Assembly (NCBI RefSeq): GCF_030272615.1
Contig: NC_081405.1
Coordinates: 477,115,508-477,179,507 of the forward strand
Length of the DNA stretch: 64,000 nucleotides
Direction of reading: 5' to 3'
Source: Cryptomeria japonica
Lineage: Eukaryota; Streptophyta; Pinopsida; Cupressales; Cupressaceae
Position 1 is the stretch's first letter. Each line of letters begins with the position of its first letter. Below the pieces are notes generated by a model, which saw only the letters and a list, made by a program, of their open reading frames with translations, had not been told where the DNA came from and did no database searches. A program made the translations under genes and the position numbers. This document shows positions 21,749-33,101 of this stretch, in pieces.

Positions 21749-24010
21749 ATGTTATCCCATTATAACAAGCATTTGGCAGATAGTTTGGGGAATTTGAAGC
21801 TGGAACACAAAATTCTTCATGACAAGGGTTTCATGCAATTTATTCACTTTCTTGTATTCAATGAAGCAGAATGGGTCCCGTATGTCCTCAACAGGGCCCA
21901 TGATAAACTCATATGGCTGGACAAACCTTACAAAATCACCAAGAAGGATATTCAAGTAGTAACATGCTTAAGTGCAACTGGTGAAGTGCAAGGATTGAAA
22001 AAACTACAGAATAACACTGTGATAGCCACTATCAGTTCTAAATTTCACAACAGGGTAATGACTATCAGTGATATCTTGGAGCATGAGGTTAGATATGCCT
22101 CGATGGTGGTAGCTTACAAAGTTTATCAATCAAGAAGGCAAAACTCGGTCTCTAGTATTGCAATATATTTAACATATCAAATGCTCAAGGAAAATAAAAG
22201 GTATGATTTGTGAATGAATTGGTAACTTGAATAATATTAAATAGGATAAGAAACACACTTTCAAGTTTGGGTCCCCTCTTATTTGTTTGTAATTTTCTTG
22301 GATAAGATCCCCATAATAAAAGGGAAATTTCAATGGGTCTATGATAAATTGGTAGCCATGCAAATCAAGGAAGGATTGTGGGGCATAGGTGATGCTACAA
22401 TGACAATATCTATATTATGGGATTATTTTAAGATCTTTCAAGCCTCTATGAAAGCCCAAGAAATAATTCCAAAAGATATAGTAGAGAAGTATGAGAAGAC
22501 AATTTGTTTTATGGTTGAAAAATATCAATGCCATATGGAAGCGGTTGAGTTGAGGATAGTTTGGATCATGTCCATGGGGTATGAGGTTGATGCTATTATG
22601 CTTGAAGCATATGCTCCACATCTACTAAGACAACTAGTAGATTCAAAGGAAGAAAGATTTGGAAATTTTTCAAGAAAAGGACCTTAATCTGCATAACAAA
22701 TTTAGTGAGGCCGGTAGGAAGAGAAAGGTGATAAAGGAGGTAGAGGAACTGGTTGAACATATGGGTATTACTCGAGAAGAAGTGCAGAAGGAAAGGGAGA
22801 AGAATATTCTAAAGGAGGAATATGTGGTGAAGCCACAAGCTAAACCGGCTCCTCCCAAGCAAGCCAAGATAAAAAAATCAACACCTACCTCCAGTGTGCA
22901 GAAACCAGTACCTCCATCTAAGCCTAAAATAGTTGTATCTACCAGTGGAACAAAGAAGAGGAAAAAGGAAAAATGTTTAAGACAATATACTACAACAAAA
23001 GAAGAGATAGAGTTAGATGAAGAGGTAAGGCATGTTAAGAGGACTGCTACATATGCAAGGGTAGTCCAAAAGCCTACATCTAGTGATGCTCCTCCATCTA
23101 AGAAAGCCAAGTCTCAAGAAGATCCATCCAGAAAGAGTAGGGTAGGCAAGAAGAAATCAGATATTGATGAGGCCCTCAAGTTTAGTAAGATAGGAAGCCC
23201 ATATGAAATTGTGCCACTGTTGACCTTGCAGCAGTAGAAGAAGCAATTATACAGTATATGAATTCTTTCAGTAAAGCTTTGATTGAATTATCATCTCTTA
23301 TTACAAAAGAGTTGTATGATATCTTGGATGCTCGGCGACACACTGCCAACATAGAAGATGAAAGGTTGAAATAATTTACAGTAGTAAAGATATGTCCAAA
23401 AATATCTAGAGAAGAAATACCTATCATTTTGGGACTTGCAACGAAAAAATTATGAACCAAGCATAGAATGAATAAAATAAGGATCGGAAGGGTAGATGAA
23501 GTAGTGAAAGGCACTGAAAGAATTTTGAGGAAAATTTTGAAAGAAAATGGCTATCAAGTTATTTTAGAGAAGAATGATAACCAACTAGAAGGACATTCAA
23601 GTAAAAACACTTCTCCTCTAGAATTTCATGTGTAGACAAAAGTTTACCAAGATCAACCAATTGTACAAATTGATCTGGTTGAATAGGTAACTCTAGCTGA
23701 TGCCACTGAAGATCAAACTATGGATAACTCTGGTGATGATACTTAAGATCCTCCTGAGATAGAAATAATTGCAAAGATGACAGAAGAGGAGTTAGGAAAA
23801 GTGGGAAAGACTGTATATGTTCGAAAAGTTGGTGAAAAAGATGAAGAAGATGAGAAGGATAAAAATGAAGATCCGATGAAGGATAAGGGTGAAGAGAAAA
23901 TAGATAAGGGAAAGCATATTGTAGTCTAAGATGATCTTTCTCATAGGTTGGTAGATCTAAGCACCTTATCCTCTCTTCAAGTATTGAAGTTGGCCACTCT
24001 TGCATAGATC
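21749..24010 (+). pseudogene. E4 accessory ORF, first part (unrecognised family)
   Basis: Function unknown. Starting at ATG 21749 the product has an alpha-helical-looking N-terminal domain (KDIQVVTCLSATGEVQGLKK, VRYASMVVAYKVYQSRRQ, then MEAVELRIVWIMSMGYEVDA at about 22540-22590). A Lys/Pro-rich linker follows (KPAPPKQAKIKKSTP, KKRKKEK; nuclear-signal-like; 22830-22980), then an acidic, Lys-rich stretch. Two or more frameshifts (about 22210-22290 and 22660) and several stops break it. The E2 ORF at 33102-36402 has the same blocks in the same order: HVVTNFCNVGEVLALRK, VKYACMVIGYWTFYASR, MEAIEP...MGYEV. It resembles no protein family I can name. The placement just before the purine tract and 3' LTR recalls the post-pol env-like ORFs of Sirevirus copia elements, but I see no signal peptide. 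E3 cuts it at 24010. Confidence 0.7.
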
Positions 24011-25414
24011 TGATGAATAATGATGAATTAGTTAGTACCAAACCAGTACTAAGAGGGGGGGGGTGAATTAGTAGAGACAAAAAAAATTCCTTGAACCAGT
24101 TTGACTGCGAAGACTGCACTTGACTGGTAAATAGTAACACCAGTCTAAATCAGGGCACTACCCATAAAACACAATGAGAGTATGAAAGACATAAACCGGT
24201 AAACACTTAGATCTCTACACAATCTAATATCTCATTTCCACTTCACTTGTATGCATAAACAAGTAATATATCATTAGAAATATAATGATTATCAGTTCAA
24301 CATGCTTTACCAATTGACAGAAAATATTAAAGCATCACATATGACACACTGATTTTTCACGTGGAAACCCAACTAGGAAAAACCATGGTGGGTATGAATA
24401 CCCACAAGTTGTTCTTTGAACTCTTTTGAAGTTTGATCTGTTAGGAGCCTAGTCCAATTAAAGAATTTTACAATAGGTTTTGCTAGGAACCAATCCTACT
24501 AGGGATCACCCAGTTAAGGGATGGCTAAATACCGGGTTAAAGGTTACCTTGCAAGAGGATTTGAAGAAATCATTGAATTGAGTCACCCTATTAAAGGATT
24601 TACACAAAAGCCTATTAAAGCTACCCGGTTAAGGGATTTTCCAACTGCTGAAATGGTTAGAAGTCAATAGGTAATACACTGATATGATAACAACACTCAA
24701 TGCCAAGGTAGATCCACTTTAGCTCCTTTTCTTCTGCAATCACATTCTGTAGGTATCAATACACTTCTCTAATCTAGAAAGAATCAAGTATCTCTTCACT
24801 TGGATACACGCATAAAATTTGCCAACAACTTCAAAATGGAAAACATCATCAACCTTATAGGAAACAGATATGTCGGTAGCATAAACCATAAACCCTAAAC
24901 ATTTAGGTTTAACAACTCAATTGGTTCCATCCTAACCATTAATCATATTGCATTGAATATAATAGTCTTGAACAGATCTCAAGATGTTCTCCAACATTCA
25001 TTCTTTGTTGCTTTAGGAAGTTGATAACCCATCATGCGCTCTCCACCATTTATAGAGACTTTGCACATTCCTGAGGTAGATAGGATCAATCTCCATGCAA
25101 GATCCTCAAGGAAATCCTTCACATGCACAAGGCTGACATGGCAACACTATCTTATCTTCATTATAATGCTAACTCATCACAAGATGTCATCGATTGAGTC
25201 ACATAGGCTTGGAATGCATCAACCAGAAACCCAAAAGTTGAGACTACCAACTAGTAGTCATGCCAAGTGAAAACCCGATACAAAACTTCCCATATATTGG
25301 TTCTCACATATACCGGTTTTCTTACTTTAATATACCAGTTCATACTTCAGTATATTGACATCAATGACAACATACAATATCATCATGTCATCAATTTCTT
25401 TACATATGCAAACA
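24011..25414 (-). repeat. E3 3' LTR
   Basis: 1404 bp. In plus orientation it begins TGATGAATAATGATGAATTAG and ends ATATGCAAACA. It matches 29747-30165 plus 37887-38897. It contains the shared plant LTR boxes: a G-tract near the start (24052-24065) and GTGGAAACCCAACTAGG...CCATGG (about 24361-24388), both on the minus-strand sense of the element. Confidence 0.92.
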
Positions 25415-25434
25415 ATCTGCCCCTTTGGCATTGA
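25415..25434 (-). other. E3 polypurine tract
   Basis: The minus strand reads TGCCAAAGGGGCAGAT directly before the 3' LTR start. This is the plus-strand primer site. Other elements here have AAAGGGGGAGAT, so one purine has changed. Confidence 0.8.
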
Positions 25435-25642
25435 TGGAAATATTCAAAGATATCTCTCTGTGTCATATCTTCTCTGCTTCCCATCTTCTCCCCCTTTTAC
25501 AACAATGCCAAAGTGAAGGCACAAACAACTATGTTCCACTATGCTGCTCCCCCTAAGGAGTAGCATCCTTCTACACACCAATCCTAAAAAAGATTTATCA
25601 ATGCAATAGCTGACTGATGTGAAGCACACACCTTTACTTCAC

Positions 25643-27301
25643 CTATTGAAGGGGCTGCACCCTTAATTCACCTCTTAAATAGGTAAATGTAGCCTTCGGT
25701 AGAGGCTTGGTGAATATGTCTACTAATTGCTCCTTACTAGAAACATGTTCCAATACAACCTCTTTGTTCTGAACCTTCTCCCTCAAGAAATGACACTTGA
25801 GCTTGAAGTGCTTGGTTCTAGCATGTAAAACCGGATTCTTGGAAATATTAATTGCACTTGTGTTGTCACAAAATATACTTACCAATTTAGATACAGGAAC
25901 TTTGAATCCACTTAATACATCCTTCACCCAAATTGTCTGGGTACAGTTCATAAATGTTGCAACATATTCTGCTTTTGTTGTAGACTGAGAGATACAACTC
26001 TATTTCTTACTCATCCATGAGACCAGTCTACCACAAAGAAAGAATGCACCACCAGTTGTGCTCTTTCAGTCGTCCACATTACCATCCCAATCAACATTTG
26101 TAAAAACTTTCAGGTTGAAATCATTACTGTATGGATACCATAATCCATAGTCAATAATTCCCTTTAGCTATCTAAGAATCCGCTTGACTACTACTGCATG
26201 TGCAATGTCTAGTCTACTATGTATTACATAGTGCAACTTACCAATCATTGATCGGTATTCCTTCTCATTCACCAGCACTGAGTCATCCTCTTTTGATAAT
26301 TTACAATCGGCCACCATCAATGTACCAACCGGTTTGTTATCTTCCATGCCAAAGGTCTTCAACACCTCTTTGACATACTTGGACTAAGTGATAAAGGTAC
26401 CATCTTTCATTTATTGAATTTGTAGTCCAATGAAGAACTTAATCTCCCCTATAAGTGACATCTCAAATTCATTCTTCATCTCATCTTCAAAATCATGACT
26501 CATCTTGTCATCTCCACCAAAAATTATGTCATCACTAAATACCTCACAGATCAGAATTTGATCTCCTTCTGACTTTAGATAGATATTGCTATCTTCACTT
26601 GTTCTTTCAAATCCAATCTTTACAAGATGAGAGTGTAAGTGTTCATACCATGCTCTAGGTGTCTACTTCAATCCATACAGGGCTTTATGTATCCTACACA
26701 CCATGTCACTGTCTTCTGATAGGGCAAACCCATCTAGTTGCTCTATATGCACCTCCTCTTCAAGTATTCTATTCAGAAATACAGATTTTACATCCATTTG
26801 ATATACTTTGAATCCCTTGAAGGCTTCATATGCAAGAAGCATACGAACTCCTTCCAATCTAGCTACTCAAGAAAAGGTTTCTCCATAGTCTTCTCCTTCT
26901 TCTTGAGCATATCCCTTACACACCATTCTAGCTTTGTTTCTTACCACTGTGCCATCTTCATTCAGCTTATTTCTGAAAACCCATTTGGTGCCAATGACAT
27001 TTTTATGCTTAGGTCTAGGTACCAAAGACCATGTACCATTCTTTTATATCTGGTCAAGTTCCTCTTCCATTACCTTGATCCAGTCTTCATTATTATGTGC
27101 CTCTTTAAATGTTTTAGGCTCAAATTCAGAGATCATGCAAGAATTTTCTCTGACATTTCTTCTTGTAAGAATTCCTGCATCCTTGTCTCCTATGATCTGC
27201 TTTGGATCATGGTTCAACTTTACATACCTAGGAATGATCTTAGTTGTTTCCTCCTGCTTTTCTTCTTCATCCTCATCTTCATCAGCATTAGCATCTACCA
27301 C
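25643..27301 (-). pseudogene. E3 reverse transcriptase and RNase H, broken
   Basis: Copia [69 protein letters not shown], then the catalytic box FSDDIIFGG (about 26520-26540), where Val of FVDD is changed to Ser. RNase H follows: YRSMIGKLHYVIHSRLDIAH, VKRILR, SCISQSTTKAEYVA, VSIFCDNTSAINISKNPVLHARTKH, ending with LVDIFTKPLPKATFTYLRGEL, the classical copia terminus. In-frame stops interrupt at about 27041, 26875, 26660, 26420, 26165, 26080 and 25990. Most other residues are conserved. Confidence 0.9.
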
Positions 27302-27328
27302 TGTAGGAGAACTGTTATTGGTACTAGG

Positions 27329-28337
27329 CTATTTTACAGCCGGTTCCCAAAAGGTTACAATCAGTTCATCTACCACTCTCTCACTGTTGGTTTCCTCATG
27401 TTTCTTAGAGGTTTCATCAACTCTGACATTAATACTTTCAACAATTCTTTGAGTCCTATTGTTGAAACATTTGAGAGCTTTTCTCTTGGTGGAATATCCT
27501 AAGAATATTCCCTCATCACAGTTTGCATCAAACTTTCTTTGATGTTCACTCCTCTTGATATAGCATTTGCTACCAAACATTCTAAAGTAGCTTACTACAG
27601 GAGTCTTACTAGTCCAATACTCATAAGGTGTTTTATCCTTACCTTTCTTGATGAGTACCCGATTCATAGTGTAGACTACAATGCTCATCGCTTCTCTCCA
27701 GAAGCTGTGAGAAACCTTCCCTTGAATCAACATCGTTCTGGCTACTTCAACTATAGTCTGGTTGTTCCTCTCTACTAGGCCATTCTATTGTGGAGTCCAA
27801 GGGGAAGACAATTGTCTCTTAATGTTGTTCTCTTTATAGTACTTGTTGAATTCATCGGAAGTGAATTCTCCTCCTTGATCAGTTCTTAGGCACTTAATCC
27901 TCTTACCACTTTCTTTTTCAACTAGTGCTCTGAAAGCTTTGAACTTTGCAAAAGCTTTAGATTTATCTTTCAAGAATGTGACCCACATCATTCTTGAGTA
28001 GTCATCAGTGAGAATCATAAAGTACATATCTCCCTACACACTCCTAGTTTTCATAGGACCACACAAATCAGTATGTACAAGATCAAGCAAGTTGTCTGCA
28101 GTGAAAGGTTTACCTTTGAAGGTTGAGGAAGACATTTTCCCCAGTTGACACTCTGCACAAAGGATTCTTTGATTTTTTCAGCATAGGCAATCCTCTAACT
28201 GCCTTGATCTTACTGGCCTTCACAATATTATCAAAGTTTACAAGGCAAAGTCTCCTATGTCATATCCAACTATCATCAAACTTAGCCATTAGACATGTAA
28301 TGATATTTGCATTCAACTGAAAAAAGTTACCTCTGGT
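27329..28337 (-). pseudogene. E3 integrase, broken
   Basis: Integrase pieces: the zinc-binding area is decayed at 28030-28330; the core reads MYFMILTDDYSRMMWVTFLKD, then CLRTDQGGEFTSDEF (second catalytic Asp kept), then TPQ-stop-NGLVERNNQT (third catalytic Glu kept, but preceded by an amber codon near 27785). The copia C-terminal segment follows (WREAMSIVVYTMNRVLIKKGKDKTPYE, GSKCYIKR, EGIFLGYS). The same Gln codon is a stop in E5. Confidence 0.88.
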
Positions 28338-28719
28338 CTACATATCAGTGGCCATCAGTTCACCACTCTTTCCTTTTATTTTGCACACTCCATCTTTGAA
28401 TTCCAGAGTGAGTCCATTGTCATTTAGTTGGGCAACACTCAAAAGGTTGTGCCTGAGACCTTCTACCCAATATACATTATCAACACTTCTTTTTCCATTT
28501 AGAGAGATGGACCCTCTGCCTTTTACCATACATGGTGCATCATTACCAAATCATACCACACCACCATCATACTCTTCCAGAGATAGAAACTTACTTTGGG
28601 CACCAGTCCTGTGGTGAGAACAACCACTGTCAATAATCCACTCATTGGAATTATCAAAGTAGGAGACAAGAGCCTTCTTGTCTGACACATCTTCCTTAAC
28701 TGCTACAAACACAATGTAT
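28338..28719 (-). pseudogene. E3 aspartic protease
   Basis: EWIIDSGCSHHRTG is the copia protease active-site segment (usually DSGCSHHMTG). Downstream VKGRGSISLNGKRSVDNVYWVEGLRHNLLSVAQL is the conserved second half. One stop at about 28549 breaks it. It releases gag and pol products from the polyprotein. Confidence 0.88.
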
Positions 28720-29675
28720 TCACTTTCTTCATCTTCTGATTCCTCATCAGTGACACCTTCATCAACTGCTACAAATTTTTTTATCCTCTTTCCTCCTTTA
28801 AACTTCTTGAACTTCTCCGATTTGTCCTTATTATCACCATTAGGAGAGTTTACAACAATGTGTCCTATCCTATTGCAAGAAAAGCATTTCAAAGGGATCT
28901 TACCTCTGTATTTACCAGTTCCCTTAGGAAGTCTCTTGGCAATAAGAGATTCAAATTCCATTAGGATCTCCTCATCATCCATTTCTCTGCTTTGTCTTGG
29001 TTCACAACTGGTACTAGCTTCTTTTCCCTTTTGAGATGGTGTAGCAGATGCTCTAAAGGCTAATTCAGTCTTCTAAATACTGCCATCATAATTATTTAGC
29101 TCATATGTTGTCAACTTAGCAATGATGGAGTCTAGGGATACCTTTGTCTTGTCTATAGACCTCAACTCCTGAATAGCAGAGACCCTTATTGCATACACCA
29201 GTAATAAGGATCTCAAGACTTTTCTAACAACATTGGAATCTTCTATTTTACCTCCTACACTCTTGATGTCTCCAACAATAGTTTTGATTATTATTCCATA
29301 TTGTTGAATGGTCTCTCCTTCAACGATCCGCATGTCTTCAAACTTTCCCCTAAGGCTCTCTTCCTTAGCTTGTTTCACATGCTCATCACTGCCATAGATA
29401 TTCTCCAGAGAATCCCATACTTCTTTGGGATTATCTTTATCCTAGACATCAATAAACTCAATGTCAGATAGAATGTTGATTAGGGCTTCCATGGCTTGTC
29501 CATTCTCCCAAATCTCTCTTTTTTGATCATTAGTGAGAGTAGCGGTAGGAATAACATAAGCATTCTCAACATAGCTCCAATGTTGAGCACCCATGCTTCT
29601 AATGTAAATCTTCATTCTGTCCTTCCATATCTTGAAGTTATCTCTGTTGAACTTTGGACCTTCTCTCTTCATCAT
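28720..29675 (-). pseudogene. E3 gag
   Basis: Starts at ATG 29675: MMKREGPKFNRDNFKIWKDRM, the usual copia gag opening, then YGSDEHVKQAKEESLRGKFEDM, ETIQQYGIIIKTIVGDIKSVGG and LDSIIAKLTTYELNN. The zinc knuckle reads CFSCNRIGHIVVNS (last Cys changed to Ser). An acidic segment (DEGVTDEESEDEESEY) follows. Stops near 29440 and 29070 interrupt. The E5 gag is closely similar (KKEGPKFTKDNYHIWKDLM), so E3 and E5 are related families. Confidence 0.9.
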
Positions 29676-29732
29676 TAGAGTAGGATCTTTTACTCAAGCG
29701 GTTAAGCTTACAACATAGAGGAGCTCAAAGGT

Positions 29733-29746
29733 GCTATGATACCAAT
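29733..29746 (-). other. E3 primer-binding site
   Basis: The minus strand after the LTR reads ATTGGTATCATAGCACC, an initiator-Met-tRNA type site (TGGTATCAGAGC) with one mismatch. Confidence 0.8.
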
Positions 29747-30160
29747 TGATGAATAATGATGAATCAGTTAGTACCAAATTGGTACTAAGAGGGGGGATGA
29801 ATCGGAACAGACAAAAACTTTCTCTGAACCAGTTTGACTGCAAAGACTGCACTTGACTGGTAAATAGTAACACCAGTCTAAATTAGGGCACTGCCAATAA
29901 AACATAGTGAGAGTATGAAAGACATAAACCGGTAAACACTTATATCTCTACACAATCTAATATCTCATTTCCACTTCACTCGTATGCATAAATAAGTAAT
30001 ATATCATCAAAAATATAAAGACTATCAGTTCAACATGCTTTACCACTTGACAAAAAATATTAAAGCATCACACATGACACACTGATTTTTCACATGGAAA
30101 CCTAACTGGGAAAAACCACAGTGGGGATGAATACCCACAAACTGTTCTTTGAGCTCTTTT

Positions 30161-30165
30161 GAAGT
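30161..30165. repeat. Target-site duplication of E2 (left copy)
   Basis: GAAGT here and at 37882-37886, flanking E2 exactly. The unbroken LTR copy at 24430-24434 has the motif once. Confidence 0.92.
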
Positions 30166-31331
30166 TGTTGGCATTTTTGATGATTATGTTCTGATTGTCA
30201 TTGATGGACACACACTTGCTATAAGATCACTTTTTGTATGTATGAGTTATGCTCAATCAGTATTTGTTTCAAACCGGTATTATGTTGTAGTCTTTAGACT
30301 ATCCATGTTTTGCAGAAAGTGTTTACTGATCTCAAGTGGCATGAGGATCTCAAGCGGTTCAAGGATATCAAGCGGAAAGAAGCAAAGGAACTAAAAGCAG
30401 CAGTTATCTTTTTCCCAATCTTCATTTTTCTCAACCCGTAATCTGTTTAATAATTAAATAGGTATTACTCTGAGTTACCAACTGGTAGTTAGTAAAGTTG
30501 TATAAACCGGTAATACTCTGTGATGAGTTACAAACCGGTATATTTTTGTGATGAGTTACCATCCACCGATACTTTGACGGTGATTTTGTGCCATGTTACC
30601 AAATGTGTCTAGATACATTGAACCTAGGAACTTGTAATGTAATCCTATTGGACTGACATGAAATTAGATTCTTTTTAAGGACATCATGTCTAGGGTTTTT
30701 GGTGGTGAATTAGTTCTTGTATGTGCGATATTAATAGAGAAGATCAAGTCTTTGTGTTATAACAAAGTGTGGATTTACTGAAGACTGAAGTAATGCTGAA
30801 ATGCACTAGCAATGAGCTATCATGGATCTAACCAAGCAGACTATGCTATTTGCTAGATCATTCACTTTTTGATTACTCACATCTTTGACAAGTCAGAAAC
30901 CCTTAACCGGGTAGGCCCAAAAAAGCCTTTGTAAATCCTCTAACAAGGTGATTCACATTTGTGGATGTGAAATCCTCTCACAAGGTAGTCTTTAATCGGA
31001 CTTATCTCCTAATAGAGATTGAGATTCCTAACAGGATCTGTTCTAGTAAAGAACATTGTATGACCTTAACCGGTCTGGTTACTATTCTATAGATAGTTAC
31101 TTGTGAGTTTCATCTCACCATGGTTTTTCCCATTTGGGTTTCCTCATCAAAATCTCTTGTGTTATGGTGATTGTGCTTATATGGGTGAATGCCTTACTTG
31201 CTATTTGGTTTGCATTAGTGTTAACCAGTTTGTTAGTTAAACTGTTATACCGGTTCACTGCTAGACTATTAAAGTGTTTGAGTTCAGTAATTATTTGTAT
31301 ACTAATTCACCCCCCCTCTTAGTATTCATCA
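30166..31331 (+). repeat. E2 5' LTR
   Basis: 1166 bp, TGTTGGCATTTTTGATG...AGTATTCATCA. It shares the boxes CACCATGGTTTTTCCC (31116) and ATTCACCCCCCCTCTTAG (31305) with other LTRs in the window. Confidence 0.93.
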
Positions 31332-31333
31332 AT

Positions 31334-31346
31334 TGGTATCAGAGCC
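31334..31346 (+). other. E2 primer-binding site
   Basis: TGGTATCAGAGCC, a perfect initiator-Met-tRNA type site two bases after the LTR. Confidence 0.93.
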
Positions 31347-31381
31347 AACCTTTCTATAAGTCTAACCACTTGGAAAGAGAT

Positions 31382-32661
31382 ATGGGGGAATACACTGTGA
31401 GGGAACTTACTCATCAGCTCACTCAGACTAAGCAATCCTATGATGAACTTAAAGTCAAATATAAGGCCTCTCAAGAAAAAAGAAGAGAGCATGCAAAAAA
31501 ACTGATGGAGCTAACTGAAAATAGTTCTTCTGATGAAGCGGACATGGAAGCCCTAGTTCAAGAAGTTGAAAAACTGACTGAGTCCAATGCCAACCTAAGA
31601 AGGGAACTTGAAGGACTAACTATTAGAATGTGTGAAGAGCTTGAGAACTGGAGGAAAGCTGAAGATCTAGTAAAGGACAAAGATTGTGAGATCTCCAAGC
31701 TGAAGCAAGAGATCAGTGCACTTACCGCTCATCTCCAAGAGAGCAAAGTAGAAAAAGAGGAAATGCAAGGTGAATTAAACATGGCTATTTCTGAGAATGC
31801 AACCTTGAAGGAATCTAATGCTACTATTGCCAAAGAACTTACTGAGTCAAAGGAAATACTTGCGAAATTCAATAAGAGCACTGTCAAGCTAGAGCAGAAG
31901 CTTGAATCAGCTAAACCGGTAAAAAATACCAATGGAATTGGTTTCTCTAATTATGAGGAAGGTGAGACCTTTGGAACAAAAGATGGAGCATCAAAGAAAC
32001 AACGGACACCAAAGGATAAAGGTAAGCAAAAGTTCAAACCTGTTTGCTTTAATTGTCTCAAGGAAGGACACACTGCTAATGTATGTAGAAGTAAGGCTTA
32101 CAATAATTTTCCTTATTTTTGAAATGATAAGCCTAGACCCAATAGATTCAATGGTAATTGTTATGCATGCAACAAGTTTGGGAATAGAGAATTTGAATGC
32201 AGGTCTGTCATGCACAACACTAGAAGATATCCTCAAAGGGGTCAAGGATTTTTTTTGAACCCTCTGGAAACCGGAACCCAAACCGGTTTAATACCTATAA
32301 CCATCAATCAGGAAGCAGTGGCTATCAAGTGGCAACTAGATGGAGAGCAACCTATTTGATCTATCATGGTAGTGGTCACATCACTGCAACATGTAGAAGG
32401 AAGAATGGAAACATGAACAATGGGCCTTGGAGAGCACTTGGAATGATTTGCTATCATTGCAACAAACTAGATCATACAACAAGATTATGTAGAATGAGAA
32501 AGAACATATCAGATGATATACCGGTCACTCCAGAAGGAAAGATTGATGTTGAAACTATTCAAGTGGATATGAAGAAAACTTGGAAGAAGAAGCCAGAAGA
32601 AGTGTCTCAAGAAGAACCAGTTTCTGCACCTAGTGTGGAAGTCACTAAACCGGCAAACTAA
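31382..32661 (+). pseudogene. E2 gag-like protein: coiled coil plus zinc knuckles
   Basis: From ATG 31382 the first 246 codons are open. Residues about 5-205 are Glu/Lys/Leu-rich with long helix-forming stretches (LTHQLTQTKQSYDELKVKYK, ISKLKQEISALTAHLQ, ATLKESNATIAKELTESKEI), a clear coiled coil. A knuckle CFNCLKEGHTANVC starts at residue 222. After a TGA at 32120-32122 the same frame gives CYACNKFGNREFEC (His to Asn). After a frameshift near 32250 come LIYHGSGHITATC and CYHCNKLDHTTRLC. That makes up to four CCHC-type knuckles, an arrangement found at the C-terminus of some plant copia gag proteins. The usual gag capsid region is not recognisable here, so this may be the C-terminal half of a longer ancestral gag. 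It would bind element RNA. Confidence 0.75.
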
Positions 32662-33101
32662 GAATAAGAAAAGCTTAAGGGGAGCAAACGGTGAAATGTT
32701 TCAAACCCCCAATTTTCACTGGTAAAAGACCTTAACTGGTATGTGATACCTGTCAACTAGTAGAAGACCGGAAATGGTAAAAGGCAAATTAGGGTTTACG
32801 CCCTAATAGTGGAGCATTTATTGTGGTAGGTAAAGAACTTGTTTAAAAGGATTTTTCAAGTCATTTTTCACTTATCATTTCTTGAGCGAAGAAGTTTTTA
32901 AGTGTTGAGTGATGAAAAGCGATTTGGATTGCAATTTGAAGAATTTTCAAAACCTTTAAGAAGAATTAGAAGCTAATATCAATCGGTCAAGTGTAGAACA
33001 CAAAGCGGTATTTCAGCAATTGAAGGAGTGTGTGGTGAAGTGTAATTTGCAAGCCCTAAATTTTGATTTATGAAGGTATTTTTCAAATTTCTCTGTTTAT
33101 C
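32662..33101. other. E2 inter-ORF spacer
   Basis: 440 bp without a supported frame. A purine-rich GCTTAAGGGGAGCAAA lies at 32673-32688 and resembles an internal purine tract. In an autonomous relative pol would be expected near here. Confidence 0.5.

Noticed and set aside
26738..27502. 254-codon plus-strand frame opposite E3 RT
   Set aside because: It is antisense to well-conserved copia RT and integrase sequence and has no recognisable domain.
32673..32688. Second polypurine tract of E2 marking a nested element end
   Set aside because: No LTR terminus or duplication follows it.
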